In this document: in pieces, positions 41,501 through 49,580 of the stretch
How the letters are laid out: each line of letters starts with the position of its first letter
How positions within the stretch are numbered: the first letter of the stretch is position 1
Source of the DNA: Pelomonas sp. SE-A7
GTDB taxonomy: Bacteria > Pseudomonadota > Gammaproteobacteria > Burkholderiales > Burkholderiaceae_C
Assembly: GCF_030345705.1 (NCBI RefSeq)
Contig: NZ_JAUASW010000001.1
Location: 1,860,001 to 1,924,000, forward strand
Direction: 5' to 3'
Length of the DNA stretch: 64,000 nucleotides
Made by a program: the position numbers and the translations under genes
The notes under the pieces: model-generated
Database searches by the model: none
What the model was told of the DNA's origin: nothing
The model's input: only the letters and a program-made list of their open reading frames with translations

Positions 41501-44407
41501 TCAGGCCCCGGCGCCGCCGCGTTCCTCGATCCAGCGGCTTGCCTCGGCTTCCGGCAGGGCCTTGGCGAACAGCCAGCCCTGCCCCACCTGCACGCCCAGC
41601 TCGGCCAGCTGCCTGGCCTGGGCTTCGTCCTCGACGCCCTCGGCCAGGGTCTGCTTGTCCAGCGCCTTGGCCAGGCCGACGATGGTGCGGACGATCTCTA
41701 TCGCCTCGCGGCCGGCCTCCAGCCGCATCACGAAGCTGCGGTCTATCTTCAGCGTGTCGAAGGGGAAGCGGTGCAGGTAGGCCAGCGATGAATAGCCGGT
41801 GCCGAAGTCGTCGATGGAAATCTTGAAGCCCAGGCCGGCCAGCTCGCGCAAGACCTCGGCCGAACGCTGCGGATTGGCCATGGCCATGCTCTCGGTGACC
41901 TCCAGCTTGAGCTGCCGCGGCGGCACGTCGCCCAGTGCCTGCAGCACGGCGCGGGCATCGGCGAGCAGCTCCTGGTCGCGTTCAAGCTGAACCCCGGACA
42001 CGTTGACCGCCACCTCGCCGGCAAAACCCAGCGCCTGCCAGCGCCGCAATTGCGCGGCCGCCTCGAACAGGGTCCAGCGGCCTATGGCGGCGATCTGGCC
42101 GCTGGCCTCGGCCACCGGGATGAAGTCGCCCGGCATCATCATGCCGCGCTGCGGATGCTGCCAACGGATCAGCGCCTCGAAACCCAGCAGCTGGCGGTCG
42201 TCGAGCCGGATGAAGGGCTGGTAGAACAGCTTGAACTGCCCGCCACCGGCCAGGGCCAGGTCGATCTGCTCGCGCAGCCAGCGGCGCGAACGCTCGACCA
42301 GTTGCTCGGCCGGGTCGTAGTAGTGGCGGCTGCCCGGCCCCTGCTCCTTGGCCCGGGCCAGCGCCGACTCGGCCGCACCTATCAGCTCCTCGGCCATGGC
42401 CGGGCCCTCGGCCGCCTGGGCCCAGCCCACGCAGGCGCTGAGCTTCTGCATGCCGCCCTCGGCGAGCGCAAACGGCAGATCCAGTCTTGCCAGACTCCAC
42501 GCGACCAGGCCATGGTCCTGGCCGAGTCGCCCGCGGAAGGCGATGGCGAACTCATCCGAGCCCAGCCGGGCCAAGGTCAGGCTCTGGCCATCCCTCAGCT
42601 TCAGGCGCTGAGCCGTCTCCACCAGCACCGCATCACCGGCCGACAGGCCATTGGCCTCGTTGAAGGCGCGGAATTCGTCCAGGCCCAGCAACAGCAGGCT
42701 GGCATCGCCTTCGGCCATCAGGGCCTCCAGCTGAACCGTGAACAGCGTGCGATTGGGCAGGCCGGTCAGCCGGTCATGCAGCGCGTCGTGGCTGAGCTGC
42801 TGCTGCAGCCGGTGCAGCTCCGACACATCGGTCAGCGAACCCGCCATGCGCACCGCACGGCCATCGTCCCGCGTGGCCATGCCGCGAGCCAGCAGCCAGC
42901 GGTGCTGGCCGCCCTGCTCGAACTCCAGCAGGTGATGCAGCTGGCGCGTGCGCCCCTGCAGGTGTTCGTCCAGTGCGCGCTGGAATTCAGCCTGCGCCGA
43001 CGGCGAAAGCGGTCGGGTCCAGGCCTGGATGTCGCGCGCCTCGCCGGCGTCCAGGCCCATCAGGTTCAGCCAGCGCGGCGAGAAATGCACGCTGCCGGCG
43101 TCGATGTCCCAATCCCACAGGCCGTCATTCGCGCCTTCGGCGGCCAGCGCATAGCGCTGCTCGCTCTCACGCAGCGCCTTGAGCGCCGCCTGGCGCCGCT
43201 GGTGCTCGGCAGTGGCGCGCAGCGTCAGTGCGCCCAGCAGGGCCAGGCCGGCGGCCAGGGCCGGGAAGGCCGGGGCGATGAATTCCTGTGCGGTCTCGAA
43301 CCGGCTCTGCAGACCCAGGGCCAACAGCAGCGTCACCAGCAGCACCAGCGGCAGGCCCACTCTTGGCGGCAGCCAGCCGATCAGCCCCACCACCAGCAAG
43401 GGCCAGCCGAGCATCAGCAGCAACTCGACCCGCTCGGCCCATTCGGGACGGCGCAGCACGCGCTCGCCCAGGATGTTGTCCACCGCCGTGGCCAGTCGCT
43501 CGACCCCCGGCAGGCCGGCATCGAAGGGGGTGGGAAAGGCATCGCCGCTGCCAATGGCCGTGGTGCCGATGATGACGATGCGGTCCTTGACCCGCGTCTC
43601 CTGGCCGCCCGCCAGCAGTTGCGACAGTGACATCTGCTCGAAACGCCCGGCCGCGCCGTAGTAGTTCAGCCATTGGCGCGACTGGTCGTCCAGCGGCACG
43701 CGCAACTGGCCCACCTGCGCTTCACGGCCCTGCTGCAGGCGCGCCTGACGCCAGTCCTCGCCGGCGGCCTGGGCCGCAATGCGCAGGGCCAGCGTCGGAT
43801 AGACCTCGCCTTTGAAGGCCAGAGCCGGCAGGTCAAAGCGCAGTGCGCCATCGCTACCCCGCAGCGCCGTGACGTGACCCAGGCCCAGGGCCAGATCGGC
43901 AAACTGCGGCAAGGGCGCGAGCAGGCGGCGGGGCCGCAACAGCACGGCTGAATCGCGCAGTTCGCCACTGACGCGGGGCCAGGCACTGTTCAGCACGGCG
44001 TGGTTGTCGCCGCCATCCAGCCCGGCATCCTCGGCCAGGGCGATCGGCAGCAGCACCTTGCCTGAGCGGGCAATCGCAGCAGCCAACGCGGCATCGCCGG
44101 CGGGCTCGCCTGGCTCCAGCAAGAGCAGGTCCATGGCCACCACGCGCGAGCCGCGCAGCCGGTCCAGCCCGCTTGCCAGTGCCTGGCGGTCCAGCGTTCC
44201 GCCGCGCAGCGCGGTGGACTCGTCCACGGTGACGATCAGCAGCGGCGCCGAGGGCTTGAGCGGTCCACGCCACTGCATCTGCAGGTCCAGGCTGAGCCGG
44301 TCCAGCCGGTCCAGCAGCCCAATGCGCGAGCTCTGCGACCAGCCCCACAAGGCCAGCAGCGCCGCCAGCAGCGCGACTCCCAGGTAGGCCAGGCGCAGCG
44401 GCTTCAT
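41501..44407 (-). CDS. CHASE2-PAS-GGDEF-EAL membrane signalling protein
   Basis: The 968-residue protein has an N-terminal helix, an extracytoplasmic CHASE2 sensor (about 35-310), three closely spaced helices (about 330-400), a PAS domain (about 415-535), GGDEF (about 545-700) and EAL (about 720-965). The diguanylate cyclase motif reads GSDEF (616-620) instead of GGDEF. The phosphodiesterase domain is intact, with E744-A-L, DDFGTGYSS and KIDRSFV. It most likely hydrolyses c-di-GMP, perhaps regulated by the GGDEF domain. It sits 3 bp after the FecR-domain gene, a common pairing. Confidence 0.92.
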   Translation of the reverse strand: MKPLRLAYLGVALLAALLALWGWSQSSRIGLLDRLDRLSLDLQMQWRGPLKPSAPLLIVTVDESTALRGGTLDRQALASGLDRLRGSRVVAMDLLLLEPGEPAGDAALAAAIARSGKVLLPIALAEDAGLDGGDNHAVLNSAWPRVSGELRDSAVLLRPRRLLAPLPQFADLALGLGHVTALRGSDGALRFDLPALAFKGEVYPTLALRIAAQAAGEDWRQARLQQGREAQVGQLRVPLDDQSRQWLNYYGAAGRFEQMSLSQLLAGGQETRVKDRIVIIGTTAIGSGDAFPTPFDAGLPGVERLATAVDNILGERVLRRPEWAERVELLLMLGWPLLVVGLIGWLPPRVGLPLVLLVTLLLALGLQSRFETAQEFIAPAFPALAAGLALLGALTLRATAEHQRRQAALKALRESEQRYALAAEGANDGLWDWDIDAGSVHFSPRWLNLMGLDAGEARDIQAWTRPLSPSAQAEFQRALDEHLQGRTRQLHHLLEFEQGGQHRWLLARGMATRDDGRAVRMAGSLTDVSELHRLQQQLSHDALHDRLTGLPNRTLFTVQLEALMAEGDASLLLLGLDEFRAFNEANGLSAGDAVLVETAQRLKLRDGQSLTLARLGSDEFAIAFRGRLGQDHGLVAWSLARLDLPFALAEGGMQKLSACVGWAQAAEGPAMAEELIGAAESALARAKEQGPGSRHYYDPAEQLVERSRRWLREQIDLALAGGGQFKLFYQPFIRLDDRQLLGFEALIRWQHPQRGMMMPGDFIPVAEASGQIAAIGRWTLFEAAAQLRRWQALGFAGEVAVNVSGVQLERDQELLADARAVLQALGDVPPRQLKLEVTESMAMANPQRSAEVLRELAGLGFKISIDDFGTGYSSLAYLHRFPFDTLKIDRSFVMRLEAGREAIEIVRTIVGLAKALDKQTLAEGVEDEAQARQLAELGVQVGQGWLFAKALPEAEASRWIEERGGAGA

Positions 44408-44410
44408 GGC

Positions 44411-45016
44411 TCAGAACCCGCCCAGCCGGTCCTGCATGCTCTTGACCCGGGCCTCGCCCCAGCGCTTGGATTCCTCGCAACCCAGGTTGGAGCATTGCGT
44501 GCCGTCGCTCTGGCGATCCAGCAACACCGCGGGCCTGGGCGTCGCACTGCGGGTTCGCCGGCTCGACTGCACCGCCACCTGGCCGGTCTGCACATGGACG
44601 GCCGTGGTCTCGTCGCCGCCCACCTCGACCATGAATTCGGTGCCGCGCACCGCCGTCACGGCCGTGGGTGTGCGCACCTCCCAGCCGCCGCCGGGCGCCA
44701 CCTTCTGGCCTATCAGGCCCAGCTCCAGGCGCAGCGAGACTTCGCGCGGCTTGTCGCCCGCGGCCGCTTCGAAGCGCTCGATGCGCAAGCGGCTGCCGTC
44801 GCTGACGACCAGGGTCGAGCCATCGACGAAGCGCAGTCTCACGCGCCCCTTGGCGCTGGTCTGCACCTCGACACCGACCTCCAGCTGCGCGCCGACCTTC
44901 AGCGCCTTGCCATTGACCTGGGCTTCGCCCAGCACGGCCATCACCTCGCAGACCGGGGCGGCCTGCACCGCCAACGTCGCCGACAAGAGTCCCAAGAGCA
45001 TCCAGGTCTTCTTCAT
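44411..45016 (-). CDS. Secreted FecR-domain protein
   Basis: The 201-residue protein has a Sec signal peptide (MKKTWMLLGLLSATLAVQA) and a FecR domain (PF04773). GRVRLRFVDGSTLVVSDGSRLRIE and TPTAVTAVRGTEFMVEV are the diagnostic strands. It has no cytoplasmic anti-sigma part, so it is not a classical FecR. Such short FecR proteins often sit beside CHASE2 receptors, as here, and may be their periplasmic partner. Three cysteines may form a disulfide. Confidence 0.85.
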   Translation of the reverse strand: MKKTWMLLGLLSATLAVQAAPVCEVMAVLGEAQVNGKALKVGAQLEVGVEVQTSAKGRVRLRFVDGSTLVVSDGSRLRIERFEAAAGDKPREVSLRLELGLIGQKVAPGGGWEVRTPTAVTAVRGTEFMVEVGGDETTAVHVQTGQVAVQSSRRTRSATPRPAVLLDRQSDGTQCSNLGCEESKRWGEARVKSMQDRLGGF

Positions 45017-45145
45017 CTGCTGCCTCCGCGGTGGATTCGATGCTAGCGCGGCGCCCCGGCGCGCGGTGAGCGCATCGTAGGAGCCCGGCCGGCCCTGGGG
45101 AAGGGCCCGACGCCCGGATGGGGGACGGGCCCCGATACTCGGCCG

Positions 45146-46828
45146 ATGCGCAAGAACCTCCTGCTTTCCCTGCTACCTCTGGTCGCCGCTCTCGCCGCTC
45201 AGGCCGCCGAGCCGCTGCTGATCCACAACGCCCGCGGCCTGACCCTGGATGCCCAGGGCCGGGTCCAGCGCTTCGAGGCGCTCGCCATAGACACCCAGGG
45301 CCGGGTTCTGGCCACCGGCAAGCTGGCGGCCCTGGAAGCCAAGGCCGCCGGCGCACGCCGCATCGATGCCAAGGGTCAGGTCTTGATGCCGGGCCTGATC
45401 GACGCCCATGGCCATGTGATGGACCTGGGCCTCGCACGCCGCAGCCTGCAATTGCGCGATACGGCCGACCTGGGCGCCGCGCTGGCTGCGGTCAAGGCCT
45501 ATGCCGCGGCCCGGCCGCAAGCCACCTGGCTGCTGGGCGGTGGCTGGAACCAGGCGGTCTGGAAGCTGGGCCGCTTCCCCACCGCCGCCGAGCTGGATGC
45601 TGCCGAGAGCCAACGCCCGGTCTGGCTGGAACGTGTGGACGGCCACGCCGGCTGGGCCAACAGCCGCGCCCTGCAGATCGCCGGCATCACCCGCGACACG
45701 CCCGACCCGCGGGGCGGCAAGATCGAGCGCGACGAGCGCGGCGAGCCGACCGGCGTGCTGGTCGATGCCGCCATGGGCCTGATGGGCCGCCATATTCCGG
45801 CGCCTTCTACCGATGAGTTGCGGGCCGCCCTCGACGCCGCCCAGGACGAGCTTCTGAGCCTGGGCCTGACCGCCGTGCAGGACGCTGGCGTGGCCGACGA
45901 GGTCGACCAGCTGCTGCGCGAGTACGCGGCCAGCGGCAAGCTGAAGATACGCATCGACGGCATGGGCCGCGGCAGCGATGCCAGGCTGTTCGAGCGCATG
46001 CGCCAGGCCGGCCCCTACAAGGGCGACGCCGACGGGCTCTACAGCCTGCGCGCCGTCAAGCTGTTCGCCGACGGTGCCCTGGGCAGCCGCGGTGCCGCCC
46101 TGCTCGCCCCCTACAGCGATGCGCCCCAGACCCAGGGCCTGCTGTTCCAGAACGACAGCCAGCTGCTCGCCCAGATGCGCGCCGCTGCCAAGGCGGGCCT
46201 GCAAGTCAATGTCCATGCCATAGGCGATGCGGCCAACCGCCAGGTCATCCAGGGCTTCGAGACCCTGCAGCGCGAACTGGGCAGCAAGAGCACGCAGCTT
46301 CGCCACCGCATCGAGCATGCCCAGGTGATTGCCGTGAACGACATCCCGCGCCTGGCCAAGGCCCAGCTGATCGCCTCGGTCCAGCCTACGCACGCAACCT
46401 CGGACATGAACATGGCCGAGGACCGCGTCGGCCCGCAGCGCATCCAGGGTGCCTATGCCTGGCAGCGCCTGCTCAAGAGCGGCGCGCGCCTGGCCTGCGG
46501 ATCGGACTTCCCGGTCGAGGAGCCCAGCCCCTGGGCCGGCCTCTACGCGGCCATCACCCGCCAGGACCAGGAAGGCAAGCCGCCCGGCGGCTGGTACGGC
46601 CAGCAGGCCCTGAACCAGCTGCAGGCGCTGGACTGCTTCACCCGCGGCGCCGCCTTCGCCGCCCACCGCGAAGGCGAGATCGGCACGTTGACGCCGGGCG
46701 CGCGCGCCGACTTCATCCTGGTGGACCACGACCCGCTGGGCTCCTCTCCCACGGCCCTGCTCAAGACCCAGGTGCTGCAGACCTGGGTCGGCGGCCGCCT
46801 GGTTTACGAGGCCCGGCCCACGCGCTGA
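45146..46828 (+). CDS. Secreted amidohydrolase (YtcJ-like, metal-dependent)
   Basis: The 560-residue protein has a signal peptide (to about Ala21) and an amidohydrolase fold. The first metal motif is DAHGH (His88, His90), with later INVHAIGDAANRQ, HRIEHAQ and CGSDFPVEEPSPW, and closing TPGARADFILVDHDPL, all typical of the YtcJ branch (amidohydrolase 3). The substrate is not known; the family acts on C-N bonds of cyclic or acyl amides. It is divergent from the FecR gene, 129 bp apart. Confidence 0.85.
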   Translation: MRKNLLLSLLPLVAALAAQAAEPLLIHNARGLTLDAQGRVQRFEALAIDTQGRVLATGKLAALEAKAAGARRIDAKGQVLMPGLIDAHGHVMDLGLARRSLQLRDTADLGAALAAVKAYAAARPQATWLLGGGWNQAVWKLGRFPTAAELDAAESQRPVWLERVDGHAGWANSRALQIAGITRDTPDPRGGKIERDERGEPTGVLVDAAMGLMGRHIPAPSTDELRAALDAAQDELLSLGLTAVQDAGVADEVDQLLREYAASGKLKIRIDGMGRGSDARLFERMRQAGPYKGDADGLYSLRAVKLFADGALGSRGAALLAPYSDAPQTQGLLFQNDSQLLAQMRAAAKAGLQVNVHAIGDAANRQVIQGFETLQRELGSKSTQLRHRIEHAQVIAVNDIPRLAKAQLIASVQPTHATSDMNMAEDRVGPQRIQGAYAWQRLLKSGARLACGSDFPVEEPSPWAGLYAAITRQDQEGKPPGGWYGQQALNQLQALDCFTRGAAFAAHREGEIGTLTPGARADFILVDHDPLGSSPTALLKTQVLQTWVGGRLVYEARPTR

Positions 46829-46831
46829 AGC

Positions 46832-46845
46832 TTGATGCGGATCAA
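46832..46845 (+). promoter_or_regulatory. Perfect FNR/ANR (CRP-FNR family) box upstream of the universal stress gene
   Basis: TTGAT-GCGG-ATCAA is an exact copy of the FNR/ANR consensus (TTGAT-N4-ATCAA). It lies 56 bp before the start of the universal stress protein gene and 3 bp after the amidohydrolase stop. For a class II promoter with the box centred at -41.5, transcription would begin near 46880, about 20 bp before the ATG, which fits. Oxygen-limited induction is inferred. Confidence 0.75.
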
Positions 46846-46901
46846 GCGCCACTGACAGCCTTGGCGCGAGCATGGCGCATCCATCCAGACGGGAGTGCGC
46901 C

Positions 46902-47357
46902 ATGTACAGCAAGATCCTGGTGCCGGTCGACGGCAGTGCGACGTCCGAACTCGGCCTGGCCGAGGCGATACGCCTGGGCAGGCTCTGCAGCTCGCGCCTG
47001 CTGCTGCTGCATGTCGTGGACATGCTGTCGTTCAGCAGCCATCCGAATGCCGGCCTCGGGATCACGCCTGAGGTGTTCGACCTGCTGCACGAGGGCGGCA
47101 AGCAGATCCTGGCCAAGGCGCGGGCCCAGGTCGAGGCGGCGGGCCTGCCGGTCGAGACCCAGATGGTCGAAGGCTTTGCACAGCGGGTCTGCGACGCCGT
47201 CGTGGAGGCGGCCTCCAAGAACGACGCTCAGCTGATCGTGCTTGGCACGCACGGCCGGCGCGGCATAGGCCGGGCCTTGCTCGGTAGCGATGCCGAGCTG
47301 ATCCTGCGTCAGGCGCCGGTGCCGGTGCTGCTGGTGCGCTCGCCGGTCAAGGCCTGA
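46902..47357 (+). CDS. Universal stress protein (UspA family)
   Basis: The 151-residue single-domain UspA has the start MYSKILVPVDGS and the ATP-binding signature GTHGRRGIGRALLGSDAE near the end, followed by APVPVLLVR. Single-domain UspA proteins of this type are often induced by oxygen limitation, starvation or redox stress. The ATG at 46902 has GGGAG eight bases ahead; an in-frame ATG at 46872 lacks a proper site. Its last 49 bp overlap the convergent OpgB-like gene. Confidence 0.9.
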   Translation: MYSKILVPVDGSATSELGLAEAIRLGRLCSSRLLLLHVVDMLSFSSHPNAGLGITPEVFDLLHEGGKQILAKARAQVEAAGLPVETQMVEGFAQRVCDAVVEAASKNDAQLIVLGTHGRRGIGRALLGSDAELILRQAPVPVLLVRSPVKA

Positions 47358-48808
47358 GCCCGGTCCACCCAGAGGCGGTGGAACAGCGGCGAAGGGCAGG
47401 ACAGCCGCGCATTCGTGCGCTCGTAGCCCTGCTGCTCCAGCAGCGTCGGTGGCGCCTCCGACGCAAGCAGCGAAACACCCAGACCGAGCCGGTGGCTGCT
47501 CGGCTGCCAGCTCAGGCCCAGGGCTTCGACCAAGGTCGGCAGCACATCCAGATGGCTGAAGACGCGCGAACCTCCGGCCGGCAAGGCAGAGGACCGGCCC
47601 TGGCCATCGAAGCGCGCCATCGTGTGGAACAGCGTGCGGTGGCGCCACTGCTCGTCACTGCCCTCGAACAGCAGCGGCGTCGGGCCCACATGGTCGCCCA
47701 TGATCCAGACCAGCTTGGGCCGGCCGTCGGCCTGCGCGGCGAAGCGGCGCGCCAGCTGGGCCACCACGTGGTCGGTGCAGGCCAGGGCCCGGGCCATCTG
47801 CTCGTCGACCGACAGCTCGCCATCCTCCGATTGGCCGCAGCCCGGATCGGCCGTGCCCGAGGGGCCATGGGTGTTGACCGTCAGCAGCAGCGAAGCACGC
47901 GGACGATCGCCGTCGCGCGGCCTTTGCATGTCATGCCAGGCCTGCTCGGTCAGCGCCGCGTCCAGCAGGCCCCAGCCCTGGTCCGGCACGGCCACGCCCT
48001 GCTGCTCCCACTGCTCCTTGCCGAAGCGGCGCCCGACCTGGTGCTTGGCCATGAACAGGCCCTTGCCGGCAAATTTCAGCGAGGCACCGCCGTAGAAGCT
48101 CAGCTCCCAGCCCTGACGGGCCAGCACATCGGTCAGGCAGCTGCCACCGTCGAAGAAGCGGGTGGAATATTCGAGCGCATGGCGGCTCATCAGGCCCACC
48201 GGCTGCAGCGGCACGCCGCACAGTGAGCTGAACAGGCCGCCCACGGTCCAGCTGGAGCCGCCCAGGGTGCGCATGTCGCCGAGGCGGCGCCCCTGCTGGC
48301 GCCAATCGACCAGCTCATGCAGGGCCGCAGGCTTGCGGCCGACCGGCTCGGCATAGCGCTCGTCCAGCGATTCGATGAAGACGATCAGCAGGTCGGGGGC
48401 CTGCCCCTGCTGTGTAAAGCGCTGCTCCGACGGATCGACGTACGCCTCGGCAATGGTGTCGCGGGCCTCGCCGTCGCAGGGGTCGTCCACGGTCGCACCC
48501 ACCGAGACGGCCGCAGTGCCCAGCAACAGCAGCCACATTGCCCGCTGCAGGCGCAGAGAGATGCGGCGCAGGGCTGCGGTGGCCATCCAGGTGAGCAGCA
48601 AGGTGCCAGCCAGGTAGCGCAACGCGCGCGAGATCATGCGCGGGTCGGCATAGTCCAGGCCGCCGTATTGCAGATGGAAGAGCAGCTGGTCCGGCGTCAC
48701 CGGGCCCAGGTACTTGCGCATGAAGGCCGTGCCGCTGACCAGGGCGATCAGCGTGAACAGCAAGACGGGCGTGAGCCAGCGGCGCAGGGCCGCGGGAGCT
48801 TGTGGCAC
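47309..48808 (-). CDS. Membrane-anchored sulfatase-fold transferase (OpgB/LtaS-like)
   Basis: The 499-residue protein has about three N-terminal helices (about 12-28, 63-80 and 88-105) and a periplasmic alkaline-phosphatase-superfamily domain. LIVFIESLDERYA resembles the ESLE metal loop, SSWTVGGLFSSLCGVPL the Thr nucleophile segment, and WIMGDHVGPTPL the DHxG metal motif. This is the plan of phosphoglycerol or phosphoethanolamine transferases that decorate periplasmic glucans or lipids. No opgG/opgH genes are near, so the acceptor is unknown. It starts at a GTG with no clear Shine-Dalgarno, so the start may be wrong. It overlaps usp by 49 bp at its 3' end. Confidence 0.75.
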   Translation of the reverse strand: MPQAPAALRRWLTPVLLFTLIALVSGTAFMRKYLGPVTPDQLLFHLQYGGLDYADPRMISRALRYLAGTLLLTWMATAALRRISLRLQRAMWLLLLGTAAVSVGATVDDPCDGEARDTIAEAYVDPSEQRFTQQGQAPDLLIVFIESLDERYAEPVGRKPAALHELVDWRQQGRRLGDMRTLGGSSWTVGGLFSSLCGVPLQPVGLMSRHALEYSTRFFDGGSCLTDVLARQGWELSFYGGASLKFAGKGLFMAKHQVGRRFGKEQWEQQGVAVPDQGWGLLDAALTEQAWHDMQRPRDGDRPRASLLLTVNTHGPSGTADPGCGQSEDGELSVDEQMARALACTDHVVAQLARRFAAQADGRPKLVWIMGDHVGPTPLLFEGSDEQWRHRTLFHTMARFDGQGRSSALPAGGSRVFSHLDVLPTLVEALGLSWQPSSHRLGLGVSLLASEAPPTLLEQQGYERTNARLSCPSPLFHRLWVDRAQALTGERTSSTGTGA

Positions 48809-49037
48809 GGTGGGAAGCAGGCGGCAAAGGGGAAGCGGCCAGTGTCCGCAGCAGCTGTATCGTGGCCATGTGGCAAGGTTGCGCCACGGTCCATTTCAGT
48901 GAAGCAGCGTGCAGCTTTGTTACCGCGGCTTTACATGGACCGTCCGCGCCGCTTCACATTTCTTGACCATCAGCCCACAGCCGCGAGGCAAAGTCCCGGG
49001 ACACTGGGCCTCCCCTCTCCAGGAATTCCGTTCCCCC

Positions 49038-49580
49038 ATGAAGCCTGTCCGCCCGCTGCTGCTGATCGCCTTGCTCGTCCCCACCCTGGCCTTGGCCCAG
49101 TTCCCGCCCGGTGGCGGCATGGGGGGCGGAGGCAAGGGCGGCATGGGAGGCCGGGGCGGCAACCGTGAGGGTGGCGAACGCCGTGCGCCGGCTGACAAGC
49201 CCGCCGGCCAGGCCGAACAGCCGCGCGCCCCCGAGCCCTTGAAGCTCTGGCACGAGAAGCTGGGCCAGCTGGAAGCCACGCTGGCGCTGCAGGCCAACCA
49301 GGTCGAGGCCTGGGCCGCGCTGATGCGCGATCTGCGGGACCTGGCCGACCTGAACGAGCGACGCCGCGCAAGGGTGATGGGTTTTGCCCGGCCGCCGGTT
49401 TCGGCCGTGACCGACATCGATCGCGATCTGCGCCTGGAGCAGGAATCGCTGGCCGACCAGGCCGCCGCCTATGGCGACCTGCGCCGCTTCCACCAGAAGC
49501 TCAAGGAGCTCCTGAGCGAAGAGCAGTACCGCGCGGTGCTGGAGGCCTACAGGGCCAGCCAGGCTGCACCACGGCTCTGA
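49038..49580 (+). CDS. Secreted Gly-rich, helical protein (Spy/LTXXQ-like by layout)
   Basis: The 180-residue protein has a Sec signal peptide (to about LALAQ, 22) and a Gly/Met-rich linker (about 23-45). A mostly helical region follows with WHEKLGQLEATLALQANQVEAW and EEQYRAVLEAYRAS repeats of charged residues, resembling the LTXXQ/Spy chaperone plan without a full family match. The frame is open from 48909, but the ATG at 49038 begins the signal peptide. Its 3' end overlaps the metzincin gene by 34 bp. Confidence 0.6.
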   Translation: MKPVRPLLLIALLVPTLALAQFPPGGGMGGGGKGGMGGRGGNREGGERRAPADKPAGQAEQPRAPEPLKLWHEKLGQLEATLALQANQVEAWAALMRDLRDLADLNERRRARVMGFARPPVSAVTDIDRDLRLEQESLADQAAAYGDLRRFHQKLKELLSEEQYRAVLEAYRASQAAPRL

